NCBI RefSeq assembly: GCF_018603905.1
Contig: NZ_JAHFZZ010000021.1
Location: 62,001-126,000 of the forward strand
Origin: Nonomuraea sp. NEAU-A123
Lineage (GTDB): Bacteria; Actinomycetota; Actinomycetes; Streptosporangiales; Streptosporangiaceae
DNA length: 64,000 nt
Direction: 5' to 3'
Part shown: piece after piece, positions 16,650-24,878 of the stretch
Numbering within the stretch: position 1 is the stretch's first letter
How the letters are laid out: the number at the start of each line of letters is the position of its first letter
Notes under the pieces: model-generated
Told to the model about the DNA's origin: nothing
The model's input: the letters and a program-made list of their open reading frames with translations, nothing else
Database searches by the model: none
Program-made: the position numbers and the translations under genes

Positions 16650-16656
16650 GCCGGTC

Positions 16657-18210
16657 TCACTCCATCCGGTCGAGGGCGCACATCTTCACGGTGATGCCGC
16701 GCTGCTGGCTGCCGCCGCTGACCACGTTGAAGGCGACCTTGTGGGTGCCCTGCGTCTTGAACGACCCCGCCGGCAGGTAGACCTTGTGGGGGGTCACGGC
16801 GGGGGTACGGCCCAGGTTCTGGCCGTCGACGAGCCAGCGGTAGGTGAAGGCGTGGCCTTTGGGACCGTCGATGACGGCGTACACATTGAGGTCGCTACGC
16901 CAGCAGTCGCCCAGGGGGATGCCTTCCGTGCGCAGACTCACGGACCGGACTCCGCCGCTCGCGGCCGTCGGGTCGGCGGCGGGTTTGGTGGCGGTCGCGG
17001 TGGTGCTGGGCTTGGTGCTCGGTTTGGTGGCGGACTTGGTCGTCGGCTGGGTGGTCGTCGTGTCGCGGGTGGGCTGCTTGCGTCCGGGGGAGGGCGTTGG
17101 CGACTGTTTGCTCTTGGCGCCGATGGATTTGGTGGGGGCGGCGGCGGTGGGGGAGGGGCTGGTGGTGGGCGTTGGGGCGGTGAAGGCGCCGATGATGTTC
17201 GGAAGGCGTAAGGACGGCAGCGCCCAGACCACGGTCGCCGTCACCACCACCCCCGCCACGGCCACCGCCGCACCGCCCACGATCAGCGCCCGCTTGCGCC
17301 CCTGAACCGGCCCGCCCCCGTTCCGCGGTCCGGCCGCGTTGGGCCGGCCGGGTTGGCCGTATGCGGCTGGATACCCGTTTCCGGCCGGTCCGGGGCCTGG
17401 GAATCCGCGCCCGGCTCCCGGTGCATGACCGCCTGGCAAGGGGTTCGCCGTACCGCCGAGGAGCCGCAGCAGGACGTCCTGCATGGTCGGGCGGCGGGAC
17501 GGATCCTTCGACAGGCACGCGTACACGATCGGCCGTAAGCCGTCCGGCAGGTCGCCGAGCTGGGGTTCGTTGTTGAGGGTGCGGTTGATGACGGCAGGCA
17601 GCGCGTCGTTGCCGAACGGCGGTACGCCCGACGCCGCGTACACGATCACCGACGCCCACGCGAACACGTCCGCCGCGGGCCCGACAGCCGTGCCGCCCAA
17701 CTGCTCGGGCGCCATGTAGGCAGGAGTGCCGACGATGCCGCTGGTGACCGTGAGCGCGGAGCCGGAGGCGCGGGCGATGCCGAAGTCGATGACCCGGGGG
17801 CCGCCGGGGCCGAGCAGGACGTTCGCCGGCTTGAAGTCGCGGTGTACGACGCCCGCACGGTGGATGGCGGCCAGCGCCGTGGCCGTGGCGACCGCGAGGC
17901 GCTGCAGGCCCGCGCCGGTGTGCCGGTCGGCCTCCTGGAGCGAGGGGCCCTCGACGTACTCGGTCACGATGTACGGCCGGCCGCCCAGCGAGGCGTCGAG
18001 CACCTGGGCGATGCAGAACGGCTCCACCCGCCGCGCCGCGGCGATCTCCTTGGCCAGGCGGTCGTCGTGGCCCGAACCCGTCCGCAACACCTTGACGGCC
18101 ACCTGCCTGCCGTCCGGGGCGTACCCCAGGTAGACCACACCCTGACCGCCCGCACCCAACCGCCTGGCCAGCCGGTACGGGCCGATCTCGGTGAGATCCT
18201 CCTGCGCCAT
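16657..18210 (-). CDS. Membrane Ser/Thr protein kinase with extracellular sensor domain (third of three)
   Basis: A 517-residue receptor kinase. Cytoplasmic Hanks kinase domain: GAGGQG loop (19-24), Lys40, HRDFKPAN (123-130), DFG (142-144), GTPAYMAPEQ (161-170). A Gly/Pro linker leads to one membrane helix (about 309-331). The outside part has a Ser/Thr/Lys-rich stalk (345-415) and a final domain of about 95 residues with two cysteines (LGDCW and VKMCALD) and the FTYRWLVDG strand, shared with the next two kinases. Start ATG 18210 overlaps the preceding stop as TGATG. It ends 7 bases from the convergent mutB. Confidence 0.93.
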   Translation of the reverse strand: MAQEDLTEIGPYRLARRLGAGGQGVVYLGYAPDGRQVAVKVLRTGSGHDDRLAKEIAAARRVEPFCIAQVLDASLGGRPYIVTEYVEGPSLQEADRHTGAGLQRLAVATATALAAIHRAGVVHRDFKPANVLLGPGGPRVIDFGIARASGSALTVTSGIVGTPAYMAPEQLGGTAVGPAADVFAWASVIVYAASGVPPFGNDALPAVINRTLNNEPQLGDLPDGLRPIVYACLSKDPSRRPTMQDVLLRLLGGTANPLPGGHAPGAGRGFPGPGPAGNGYPAAYGQPGRPNAAGPRNGGGPVQGRKRALIVGGAAVAVAGVVVTATVVWALPSLRLPNIIGAFTAPTPTTSPSPTAAAPTKSIGAKSKQSPTPSPGRKQPTRDTTTTQPTTKSATKPSTKPSTTATATKPAADPTAASGGVRSVSLRTEGIPLGDCWRSDLNVYAVIDGPKGHAFTYRWLVDGQNLGRTPAVTPHKVYLPAGSFKTQGTHKVAFNVVSGGSQQRGITVKMCALDRME

Positions 18211-19898
18211 CAGTCTTCGATGGAGCAGACGGTGAACGAGGTGGACCTGCTCTTGACGACCGGCGACGTCAGCTTGAACGTGACCGTGTGCGTGCCCGCC
18301 GACACCATGTAGCCCAGTGACCCCTCCCAGCTGGTGTACTCGCCATGGCCGATCAGGCCCTGGCGGCGCATGACGGTCTTGCTGTCCACGACCCAGGCGA
18401 AGTTGTACTTCAGAGTGCCGTACTCGCCCGCCGGGGTCTTGTCCGTCTCCACCTGGGTGTCGAAGTTGACCGGCGGCATGAGGCAGCCGTTCGTGGGATG
18501 GGCGCCCATGGCGCGGATGGCGAGGATCGAGAGGTTGGCCCTCGTGGCGGCGGGCTTCTTCGTGGTGCGCGTGGGAGTGGGTGTCGTGCGTTCGGGGGAG
18601 GACGTGGGCTTCGCCGTGGGTTTCACGGTGGGGGTCGCGCTGGAGGTCGCGCTGGGTTTCGGCGTGGCTTTGCGGGTGGTCTTGCGCGGCCGGGGACGCT
18701 TCGACAGGGTGCCGTCCGCGGTGGGGACGCCTGCCTCGGACGTGGAGACGCCGGAGGTGAGGGCGGCGGCCGGCGGCTGCGTCCCCACACCCGGCGGGAA
18801 CGTGAGCGTCACAGCGGTGGCGATGGACGCCATGATCGCCACGCTGCCCCCACCGGCCAGCAGCGGAACGAGCAACCGCCCACGCCCCGCCGCCTGCCTC
18901 TGCTCCACACCATGCCCGTGCCCGGCCACCCGCCTACCCGGCTGCGTGCCCTGCCCGCCCCCAACCGGGACCGGCCCCCTGGGCTGCGTGCCGTGTCCGG
19001 GCCCGCCTGGTGAACCGTGCCCCGCCGGCCCGCCGGGCTGGGTGCCATGCCCGGGGCTTGGCGGTCCATGCGCTCCGGACCCCGGGAAGCCCGGTCCGGG
19101 GTCCGTCGTACCGGATGAGTGGCCGCCCAGGAGGCCGAGTAGGACGTCCTGCATGGTCGGGCGGCGGGTCGGGTCCTTGGACAGGCACGCGTACACGATC
19201 GGCCGCAGCGAGCCCGGCAGGTTGCCGAGCTGGGGTTCGTTGTTGAGGATGCGGCTGATGACGGCGGGCAGCGCGTCCTGACCGAACGGCGGCTCCCCGC
19301 CGGCCGCGTACACGATCACTGACGCCCACGCGAACACGTCCGCCGCGGGCCCGACGGCCGCCCCGGCAAGCTGTTCGGGCGCCATGTAGGCGGGCGTGCC
19401 GACGATGCTGCTGGTGACCGTCAGCGCGGAGTCCGTGGCGCGGGCGATGCCGAAGTCGATGACGCGCGGGCCGTCCCGCCCGAGCAGGACGTTCGCCGGT
19501 TTGAAGTCGCGGTGCACGATCCCGGCCGCGTGGATGGCGGCCAGCGCCGTGGCGGTCGCCACGGCCAGTCGTTGCAGGTCGCCGCCGGTGTGCCGGCCCG
19601 CCTGCTGGAGCGACGGCCCGTCCACGTACTCGGTCACGATGTACGGCCGGCCGCCCAGCGAGGCGTCGAGCACCTGCGCGATGCAGAACGGCTCCACCCG
19701 CCGCGCGGCCGCGACCTCCTTGGCGAAGCGGTCGTCCCCGGCCAGCCCGTCCTGCAGCACCTTGACCGCGACCGGCCCGCCGCTCGGCGCCTCGGCCAGG
19801 TACACCACGCCCTGACCGCCCTCGCCCAACCGCCCGACCAGCCGGTACGGGCCGACGGCGCCGGGATCCTCCGGCAGGAGGGGTTCCACGTGCGGCAT
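18210..19898 (-). CDS. Membrane Ser/Thr protein kinase with extracellular sensor domain (second of three)
   Basis: A 562-residue paralogue of its neighbours. The kinase domain occupies about 15-275 (GEGGQG, VAVK, HRDFKPAN, DFG, APE all intact). A long Gly/Pro/His juxtamembrane region contains repeated GHGTQPGG-like units, then a membrane helix lies at about 345-370. The extracellular side has a Thr/Lys/Pro stalk and a closing domain with NGCLMPP, FAWVVDSKTV, GTHTVTFKLTSPV and the final FTVCSIED, a two-cysteine fold like the other two. It is coupled to both neighbours by TGATG overlaps, so the three proteins are made from one message. Confidence 0.93.
   Translation of the reverse strand: MPHVEPLLPEDPGAVGPYRLVGRLGEGGQGVVYLAEAPSGGPVAVKVLQDGLAGDDRFAKEVAAARRVEPFCIAQVLDASLGGRPYIVTEYVDGPSLQQAGRHTGGDLQRLAVATATALAAIHAAGIVHRDFKPANVLLGRDGPRVIDFGIARATDSALTVTSSIVGTPAYMAPEQLAGAAVGPAADVFAWASVIVYAAGGEPPFGQDALPAVISRILNNEPQLGNLPGSLRPIVYACLSKDPTRRPTMQDVLLGLLGGHSSGTTDPGPGFPGSGAHGPPSPGHGTQPGGPAGHGSPGGPGHGTQPRGPVPVGGGQGTQPGRRVAGHGHGVEQRQAAGRGRLLVPLLAGGGSVAIMASIATAVTLTFPPGVGTQPPAAALTSGVSTSEAGVPTADGTLSKRPRPRKTTRKATPKPSATSSATPTVKPTAKPTSSPERTTPTPTRTTKKPAATRANLSILAIRAMGAHPTNGCLMPPVNFDTQVETDKTPAGEYGTLKYNFAWVVDSKTVMRRQGLIGHGEYTSWEGSLGYMVSAGTHTVTFKLTSPVVKSRSTSFTVCSIED
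18940..19055. repeat. Imperfect repeats coding for Gly/Pro/His-rich juxtamembrane region
   Basis: Three copies of a GGCTGxGTGCCxTGyCCGG-like block start near 18940, 18982 and 19036. On the minus strand they encode GHGTQPGG or close variants between the kinase domain and the membrane helix. Spacing is irregular, so this is a degenerate rather than clean tandem array. Confidence 0.45.
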
Positions 19899-21430
19899 CA
19901 GTACGTCTCACGCGGGCACAACGTGACGGAGACGCTCCGCTGCCTGGCCACCGGCGAGGTGATCCGCAGAGTCGCGGTGTGGGTGCCGCCGGTGCCCTTG
20001 AGGTTGTGGGGCGAGGTCAGGTACAGCTCGCCGTCCTCCGGGATGATCGCCGTCGACCGCCACACCGTCTTGCTGTCGATGATCCAGGCGAAGCCGAAGT
20101 TCACCGCCTTGCCCTGGCGCTGGACCAGGCCGGTCAGCGTCACCTGGCCGCCGGAGTAGCACCCGTTGTTCAGCGCGCCGCCGACGCGGACGTACCGGAG
20201 CTTGAGCTGCCCGGCAGCGGTCGCAGGGTCCGCGGTGGAAGTGCCGTTCTGGCTTGCCGGGTCCGTGGTCGGCTTGGACGTATCGGTCTTCTTCGGGCGT
20301 GGTTTACGCGTGGGCGAGGTGGACGGGCTCGGCGTGCTCGTGGAGACGCCCGAGAGGTTCTTGGTCTTCGGCTGCGGTGTCGAAGGGGTCAGCCACACGA
20401 TCGCCCCGGCCAGCGCCAGCACCGAGATGCCGGAGGCGCCCGCGATGGCGGCGGTCTTCCCCCGCCGCCGCGCCCGCCCTGCTCCCGGTCCGCCATCACG
20501 CCCGGCCGCCTGACCCGGCGCGGTCCCGTACGCGGCGGCCTGATCCGGCGCAGCGCCGTACCCCGCCTGGTCCGGCGCGGCGTCATACGCGGCCTGGTCC
20601 GGCGCGGCGCCGTACCCCGTCCGGCCAGAAGGCGGTGTCGGCGGCCGGGACTGTCCGCCGAGCAGGCGCAGCAGCACGTCCTGCATGGACGGGCGGCGCG
20701 CCGGGTCCTTGGCCAGGCAGCTCAGCACCACCGAACGCAGCGGCTCCGGCAGCTCTCCCACCTGCGGTTCGCTGTGCAGGATGCGGTTGATCACCGCGGG
20801 CAGCGAGTCGTCGCCGAACGGCGGCACCCCCGACGCCGCGTACACGATCACCGACGCCCACGCGAACACATCCGCCTGAGCCCCCACCACCTGCCCCGCC
20901 AACTGCTCGGGCGCCATGTAGGCGGGCGTGCCGACGATGCTGCTCGTCGAGGTCACCCCGGAGACGAGCGCGCGGGCGATGCCGAAGTCGATGACGCGGG
21001 GGCCGTCCCGCCCGAGCAGCACGTTCGACGGCGTGAAGTCCCGGTGGACGACGCCCGCCTGATGGATGGCGGCCAGCGCGGTCGCCGTCGCGACCGCGAG
21101 CCGCTGCAGCTCCGCCCCGCTGTGCCGGCCCGCGTCCTGGAGCGACGGCCCGTCCACGTACTCGGTCACGATGTACGGCCGGCCCGACGTCGAGGCGTCG
21201 AGCACCTGCGCGATGCAGAACGGCTCCACCCGTCGCGCGGCCGCGATCTCCTTGGCGAAGCGGTCGTCGCCCGCCATGTCCTCGCGGAGCACCTTGATCG
21301 CGACCGGCGCCCCGTTGCGTGCCTGGCCGAGATAGACCACACCCTGACCGCCCGCGCCCAGCCGCCCGACGAGCCGGTAGCGCCCCACCGCTGCCGGGTC
21401 GCCCGCACGCAAGGGTTCGACATTGGGCAT
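19898..21430 (-). CDS. Membrane Ser/Thr protein kinase with extracellular sensor domain (first of three)
   Basis: The 510-residue first gene of the kinase operon. All kinase motifs are present (GAGGQG, VAIKVL, HRDFTPSN with Thr in place of the usual Lys of DFKPAN, DFG, GTPAYMAPEQ). The loss of the lysine in the catalytic loop (HRDFKP to HRDFTP) is notable because that residue normally contacts phosphate. A juxtamembrane APDQA-type tandem repeat precedes a membrane helix (about 320-342). The extracellular end carries NNGCYSGG, FGFAWIIDSKTV, GTHTATLRITSPV and VTLCP. An AGGAG lies 11 bases before ATG 21430. It is divergent from meaB. Confidence 0.93.
   Translation of the reverse strand: MPNVEPLRAGDPAAVGRYRLVGRLGAGGQGVVYLGQARNGAPVAIKVLREDMAGDDRFAKEIAAARRVEPFCIAQVLDASTSGRPYIVTEYVDGPSLQDAGRHSGAELQRLAVATATALAAIHQAGVVHRDFTPSNVLLGRDGPRVIDFGIARALVSGVTSTSSIVGTPAYMAPEQLAGQVVGAQADVFAWASVIVYAASGVPPFGDDSLPAVINRILHSEPQVGELPEPLRSVVLSCLAKDPARRPSMQDVLLRLLGGQSRPPTPPSGRTGYGAAPDQAAYDAAPDQAGYGAAPDQAAAYGTAPGQAAGRDGGPGAGRARRRGKTAAIAGASGISVLALAGAIVWLTPSTPQPKTKNLSGVSTSTPSPSTSPTRKPRPKKTDTSKPTTDPASQNGTSTADPATAAGQLKLRYVRVGGALNNGCYSGGQVTLTGLVQRQGKAVNFGFAWIIDSKTVWRSTAIIPEDGELYLTSPHNLKGTGGTHTATLRITSPVARQRSVSVTLCPRETY
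20509..20619. repeat. 27-bp minisatellite (four units) in a kinase gene
   Basis: Units start at 20509 (30 bases), 20539, 20566 and 20593 (27 bases each) and begin CCTGrTCCGGCGC or CCTGACCCGGCGC. On the minus strand they encode nine-residue APDQAxYxA units in the linker between the kinase domain and the membrane helix. The last units are nearly identical, which suggests recent slippage or unequal crossing-over. Confidence 0.8.
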
Positions 21431-21537
21431 AAGGGGAGTGGCTCCTGTGACAGGCGAGAATTGACGTCCAGCACCTTAGCGCCAAAAGTCAGGATTTGTG
21501 GAAGTTACGCTTACCGAGCGTAGAAAAGGAGGGGCGA

Positions 21538-22497
21538 GTGCGTTCGCTGGAGGACTATGCCCACGGGGTGCGGGAGGGGTCGCGCACGTGGATCGCCCGT
21601 GCGATCACACTCGTGGAGTCGACCAGGGCGGACCACATCGCGCTCGCCCAGCGGCTGCTGGTCGAGCTCACCCCGCTGTCCGGCAGGGCCACACGGGTGG
21701 GCGTGTCCGGGGTGCCGGGCGTCGGCAAGTCCACCTTCATCGACGCCCTCGGCACCATGCTGACCGGCCAGGGTCACAAGGTCGCCGTACTGGCCGTTGA
21801 CCCCTCCTCCACCCGGACCGGCGGGAGCATCCTGGGCGACAAGACGCGCATGGCCCGTCTCGCGGTGGACCCCGGCGCGTTCATCCGGCCCTCGCCCACG
21901 TCGGGCACCCTGGGCGGCGTCACCAAGGCGACCAGGGAGGCCATGGTCGTGGTGGAGGCGGGCGGGTTCGACGTCGTACTCGTCGAGACCGTGGGCGTCG
22001 GGCAGTCGGAGACTGCGGTGGCCGACATGGTCGACACGTTCCTGCTGCTCAGTCTGGCGCGTACCGGGGACCAACTGCAGGGCATCAAGAAGGGCGTGCT
22101 GGAGCTGGCCGACGTGATCGCGGTCAACAAGGCGGACGGCGAGCACGAGCTCGCGGCGCGTAAGGCGGCGCGGGAGCTCGCGGGGGCGCTGCGCATGCTG
22201 CGTTCCGACTCCGCGCCGCCGCCGGTCCTCACGTGCAGCGGCCTCACCGGCGCGGGGCTCGACGAGCTGTGGCGGAAGGTGCTCGCCCACCAGAAGTCGC
22301 TGGACCTGGCCGCCAAGCGCCGCGGCCAGCAGGTGCAGTGGACGTGGACGCTGGTCCGTGACCGGCTGCTCACCGAGCTCCGGGACGCGCCGGAGGTGGC
22401 GGCGATCGCGGACGAGGTCGAACGGGAGGTTCTCGCGGGCACCCTCACCCCCGCGCTCGCCGCCGACCGCCTGCTGAACGCTTTTAAGCGCCCCTGA
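21538..22497 (+). CDS. meaB: Methylmalonyl-CoA mutase-associated GTPase MeaB
   Basis: A 319-residue G3E-type P-loop GTPase that gates adenosylcobalamin loading and protects methylmalonyl-CoA mutase. Visible: Walker A GVPGVGKS (about 59-66), the VLAVDPSSTRTGGSILGDKTRM signature, DVVLVETVGVGQSE switch and NKAD specificity motif. GTG 21538 is chosen because AGGAGG (21527-21532) lies 5 bases upstream; an earlier in-frame GTG at 21496 lacks one. It acts with the mutAB product encoded 5 kb upstream on the same strand; the kinase operon separates the two. Confidence 0.96.
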   Translation: MRSLEDYAHGVREGSRTWIARAITLVESTRADHIALAQRLLVELTPLSGRATRVGVSGVPGVGKSTFIDALGTMLTGQGHKVAVLAVDPSSTRTGGSILGDKTRMARLAVDPGAFIRPSPTSGTLGGVTKATREAMVVVEAGGFDVVLVETVGVGQSETAVADMVDTFLLLSLARTGDQLQGIKKGVLELADVIAVNKADGEHELAARKAARELAGALRMLRSDSAPPPVLTCSGLTGAGLDELWRKVLAHQKSLDLAAKRRGQQVQWTWTLVRDRLLTELRDAPEVAAIADEVEREVLAGTLTPALAADRLLNAFKRP

Positions 22498-22641
22498 CCG
22501 AACGACCGGCTGAGGTGAGTGGTCCTCGGGTTGAGATTCCTCCTCCGCTGGGTGGAATATCCCATCCACTCCTACGCGCCGTAACCGATCGGTGACGTGA
22601 TCCATGTCACCATGGCGCACATCGAACGCGGGGAGGGGCCC

Positions 22642-24873
22642 ATGGATGTGGAGTCGGAGCTGCCGGAGACGGTCACGGGGGCACTGGAGGAGTACGGGCG
22701 GCTGCTCGGCGAGCACGGCATCACGTGGGGCGAGCCGGAGATCCCCTACGTCAAGCTGTTCGCCAGGCGCAGGGTCCTGGCTCCGGCCCAGATGGACCTG
22801 TTCTGGCGGCTGGCCTTCCGACGCCTCGCCGAGCGCCACCCCGGCGAGGCCCTGGACCAGCTCGCCACCCGCCTGGCGGAGCCGGACTTCGACGAGCTCC
22901 TGCGCGACACTCTCGACGGCGAACTGCCCGCCCACCTGGCCGCCCTCCACCTGACGGCCACCGGCACCGTCCTGGACTGCGTACCGCAGGCGGTGCTGGA
23001 CTGCGTGCCGTGCGCCGCGCAGGATCTCGCGCCGTGCGCCGCGCAGGATCTCGTGCCGTGCACGAAGCCGGATCGCGCGGATCACGCCAGGCCGCGGATC
23101 GCGTTGCTGGTCGACTCGCGGCGCGACGTCGCCGCCCCCGTCGTCGTGGACGGCGCAGAACGGGTCGTCGCGCCGAGAGGCGCCTGGCTGGTCGAGATCG
23201 ACCGCGACAGCACGGTCACCGTCGACGGAGCGCCCGTGCCGATCGACGGGCTGGTCAGGACGGTCCCGGCCGCCACGGTACGGCTGAGCGCCGGGTTCCC
23301 CTGCCGGTGGAGCGTCACCGGCGCCGACGGCCAGGGCTGGTTCCCGGAGGCGACCCCGCACCGCCACGACTTCCACGGCCGCCCGTACTTCCACGGCGAC
23401 GACCTCGTCCTGCGCGTCCCGGCCGAGCCGCTGACGATCACGGTGACGAGGGGCATGGAGTACGGCGAAGCCACCACGGAGATCACCCCGGAACCAGGCG
23501 AGGAGCACCTGGTCCGGCTGGTCCCGCAACGGATCTACGACGCCGCGGCCCTCGGCTGGTACGGCGGTGACCTGCACGTACACCTCAACTGGGCCGGCGA
23601 CGTGGTCGGCGGCCCGTCCGACGCGGCGGCGGCGCAGCACGGCGAGGACCTGCACGTGCTCAACCTGCTGGCCGGCAACGTGTCGGGCGCCCGCGTCTAC
23701 GACCGGGCGGCGCTCGACCACTGGGGCGGCGAGGATCTGCCCTGGTCCGACGCGACCCACGTGGCCAGGATGGGCGCCGAGTACCGCAACGACCTGCTCG
23801 GCCATGTCTACGCCTTCGCGCCGCGGGCGGCGCCGGAGCGGTTTCACACCGGGTTCGACGGCGACACCGACTGGCCGCCCAACGCCGAGGGGCTGCGCGA
23901 GCTGCGCGACCTGGGGGCGCTGGTCGGCTACAGCCATCCGTTCCACCAGCCGATCGGCGACAGCGACTCGCCCAAGTCCATCGTCTGGCCCGCGCCCCGC
24001 AACTGCGCGGCCAGGGAGCTGGTCGCCGACGCCGCGCTCGGGCTCGTCGACAGCCTCGACGTGCTGACCCACTCCTCGATCACGGGCACGGCGGCGGTGT
24101 ACCGGCGGCTGATCGGGGCGGGGAACCGGCTGGCCGTCACCGCGGGCACCGACTCGATGATCTCCTTCACCCGGGCCGGCAACCAGTCGAACCCGCCGGG
24201 CTGGGCCCGCGTCTACGCGCAGGTGGAGGGCGCGCTGACCGCCGCGTCGTTCGCCGACGCCGTGCGGGCGGGCCGTACGTTCGCCACCACCGGGCCCTGG
24301 CTGGAGCTGTCGGTCGACGGGTATGGGCCGGGCGACACGATCGACGCCCGCCCCGGCGACCGGCTGACGGTCACCGCCACCGCCATCGGCCCGGAGGTCA
24401 CGGCGGTCCGCGTCCGCACGGCCGAAGGCGTCCGCGCCGGAGCCGAGCGCCTCCCGGCCGGCGAGCGGTGGGGCGGCGAGGTACGCGGCCTGGAGCCCGC
24501 GACCAGCCCCGGCGACTGGGCCGAGGCCGGCGGCCGCCCGCCGACGCTCCACCGGCGCGGCGAGGAGGAGGTGCTGAGCGTGACGGTCGAGCTGGAGGCT
24601 GGCCACCCCACGTACGTGATCGCCGAGGCCCTGTGCGACCCGCACCCGCGCACGCTCAACCACACCGGCTACGCCTTGACCAGCCCCGTACACGTGGACG
24701 TCGACGGCGGGCAGGTCGCCAGGCCGGCCGACGTCCGGTGGTGCCTCGACTGGCTCGACCTGCTCGAAGGCCTCATCAAACGGCACGCCAGACTGGTCGG
24801 CCGCGACCAGCTCGCCGACCACCTGGCCGTGCTGCGACAGGCCAGGGCGGTCTACCAGTCGCGCGTACGCTGA
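22642..24873 (+). CDS. CehA/McbA family metallohydrolase (PHP-like), with internal repeat
   Basis: A 743-residue protein of the CehA/McbA metallohydrolase family, whose best-known members hydrolyse carbamates. The N-terminal 110 residues are helical; a Cys-rich four-unit repeat follows (about 110-141); next come beta domains and the metal-binding PHP-like core starting at GGDLHVHLNWAGD, with SHPFHQP and TAGTDS loops. The substrate is not known and carbamates are only one option. Start ATG 22642 has GGGAGGGG just upstream; an earlier in-frame start at 22597 lacks a site. The next gene begins 5 bases after its stop. Confidence 0.85.
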   Translation: MDVESELPETVTGALEEYGRLLGEHGITWGEPEIPYVKLFARRRVLAPAQMDLFWRLAFRRLAERHPGEALDQLATRLAEPDFDELLRDTLDGELPAHLAALHLTATGTVLDCVPQAVLDCVPCAAQDLAPCAAQDLVPCTKPDRADHARPRIALLVDSRRDVAAPVVVDGAERVVAPRGAWLVEIDRDSTVTVDGAPVPIDGLVRTVPAATVRLSAGFPCRWSVTGADGQGWFPEATPHRHDFHGRPYFHGDDLVLRVPAEPLTITVTRGMEYGEATTEITPEPGEEHLVRLVPQRIYDAAALGWYGGDLHVHLNWAGDVVGGPSDAAAAQHGEDLHVLNLLAGNVSGARVYDRAALDHWGGEDLPWSDATHVARMGAEYRNDLLGHVYAFAPRAAPERFHTGFDGDTDWPPNAEGLRELRDLGALVGYSHPFHQPIGDSDSPKSIVWPAPRNCAARELVADAALGLVDSLDVLTHSSITGTAAVYRRLIGAGNRLAVTAGTDSMISFTRAGNQSNPPGWARVYAQVEGALTAASFADAVRAGRTFATTGPWLELSVDGYGPGDTIDARPGDRLTVTATAIGPEVTAVRVRTAEGVRAGAERLPAGERWGGEVRGLEPATSPGDWAEAGGRPPTLHRRGEEEVLSVTVELEAGHPTYVIAEALCDPHPRTLNHTGYALTSPVHVDVDGGQVARPADVRWCLDWLDLLEGLIKRHARLVGRDQLADHLAVLRQARAVYQSRVR
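22969..23064. repeat. 24-bp minisatellite (four units) in the metallohydrolase gene
   Basis: Four head-to-tail 24-base units lie at 22969, 22993, 23017 and 23041. They encode VLDCVPQA, VLDCVPCA, AQDLAPCA and AQDLVPCT. Units 3 and 4 differ by only a few bases. The frame is kept, so copy-number change would add or remove eight residues with one or two cysteines each. Confidence 0.9.
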
Positions 24874-24878
24874 GGCCG

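Noticed and set aside
18930..19060. CRISPR-like array in the GC-rich repeat of the second kinase gene
   Set aside because: The repeat blocks are irregularly spaced, in frame, and code for GHGTQPGG-like linker units; no unique spacers are present and no cas genes exist in the window.
21511..24822. A 1,103-codon open frame on the minus strand across meaB and the metallohydrolase gene
   Set aside because: It is antisense to two genes with clear family motifs, has no recognisable domain, and its composition (Arg/Gly/Val/Asp-rich) is typical of high-GC shadow frames.
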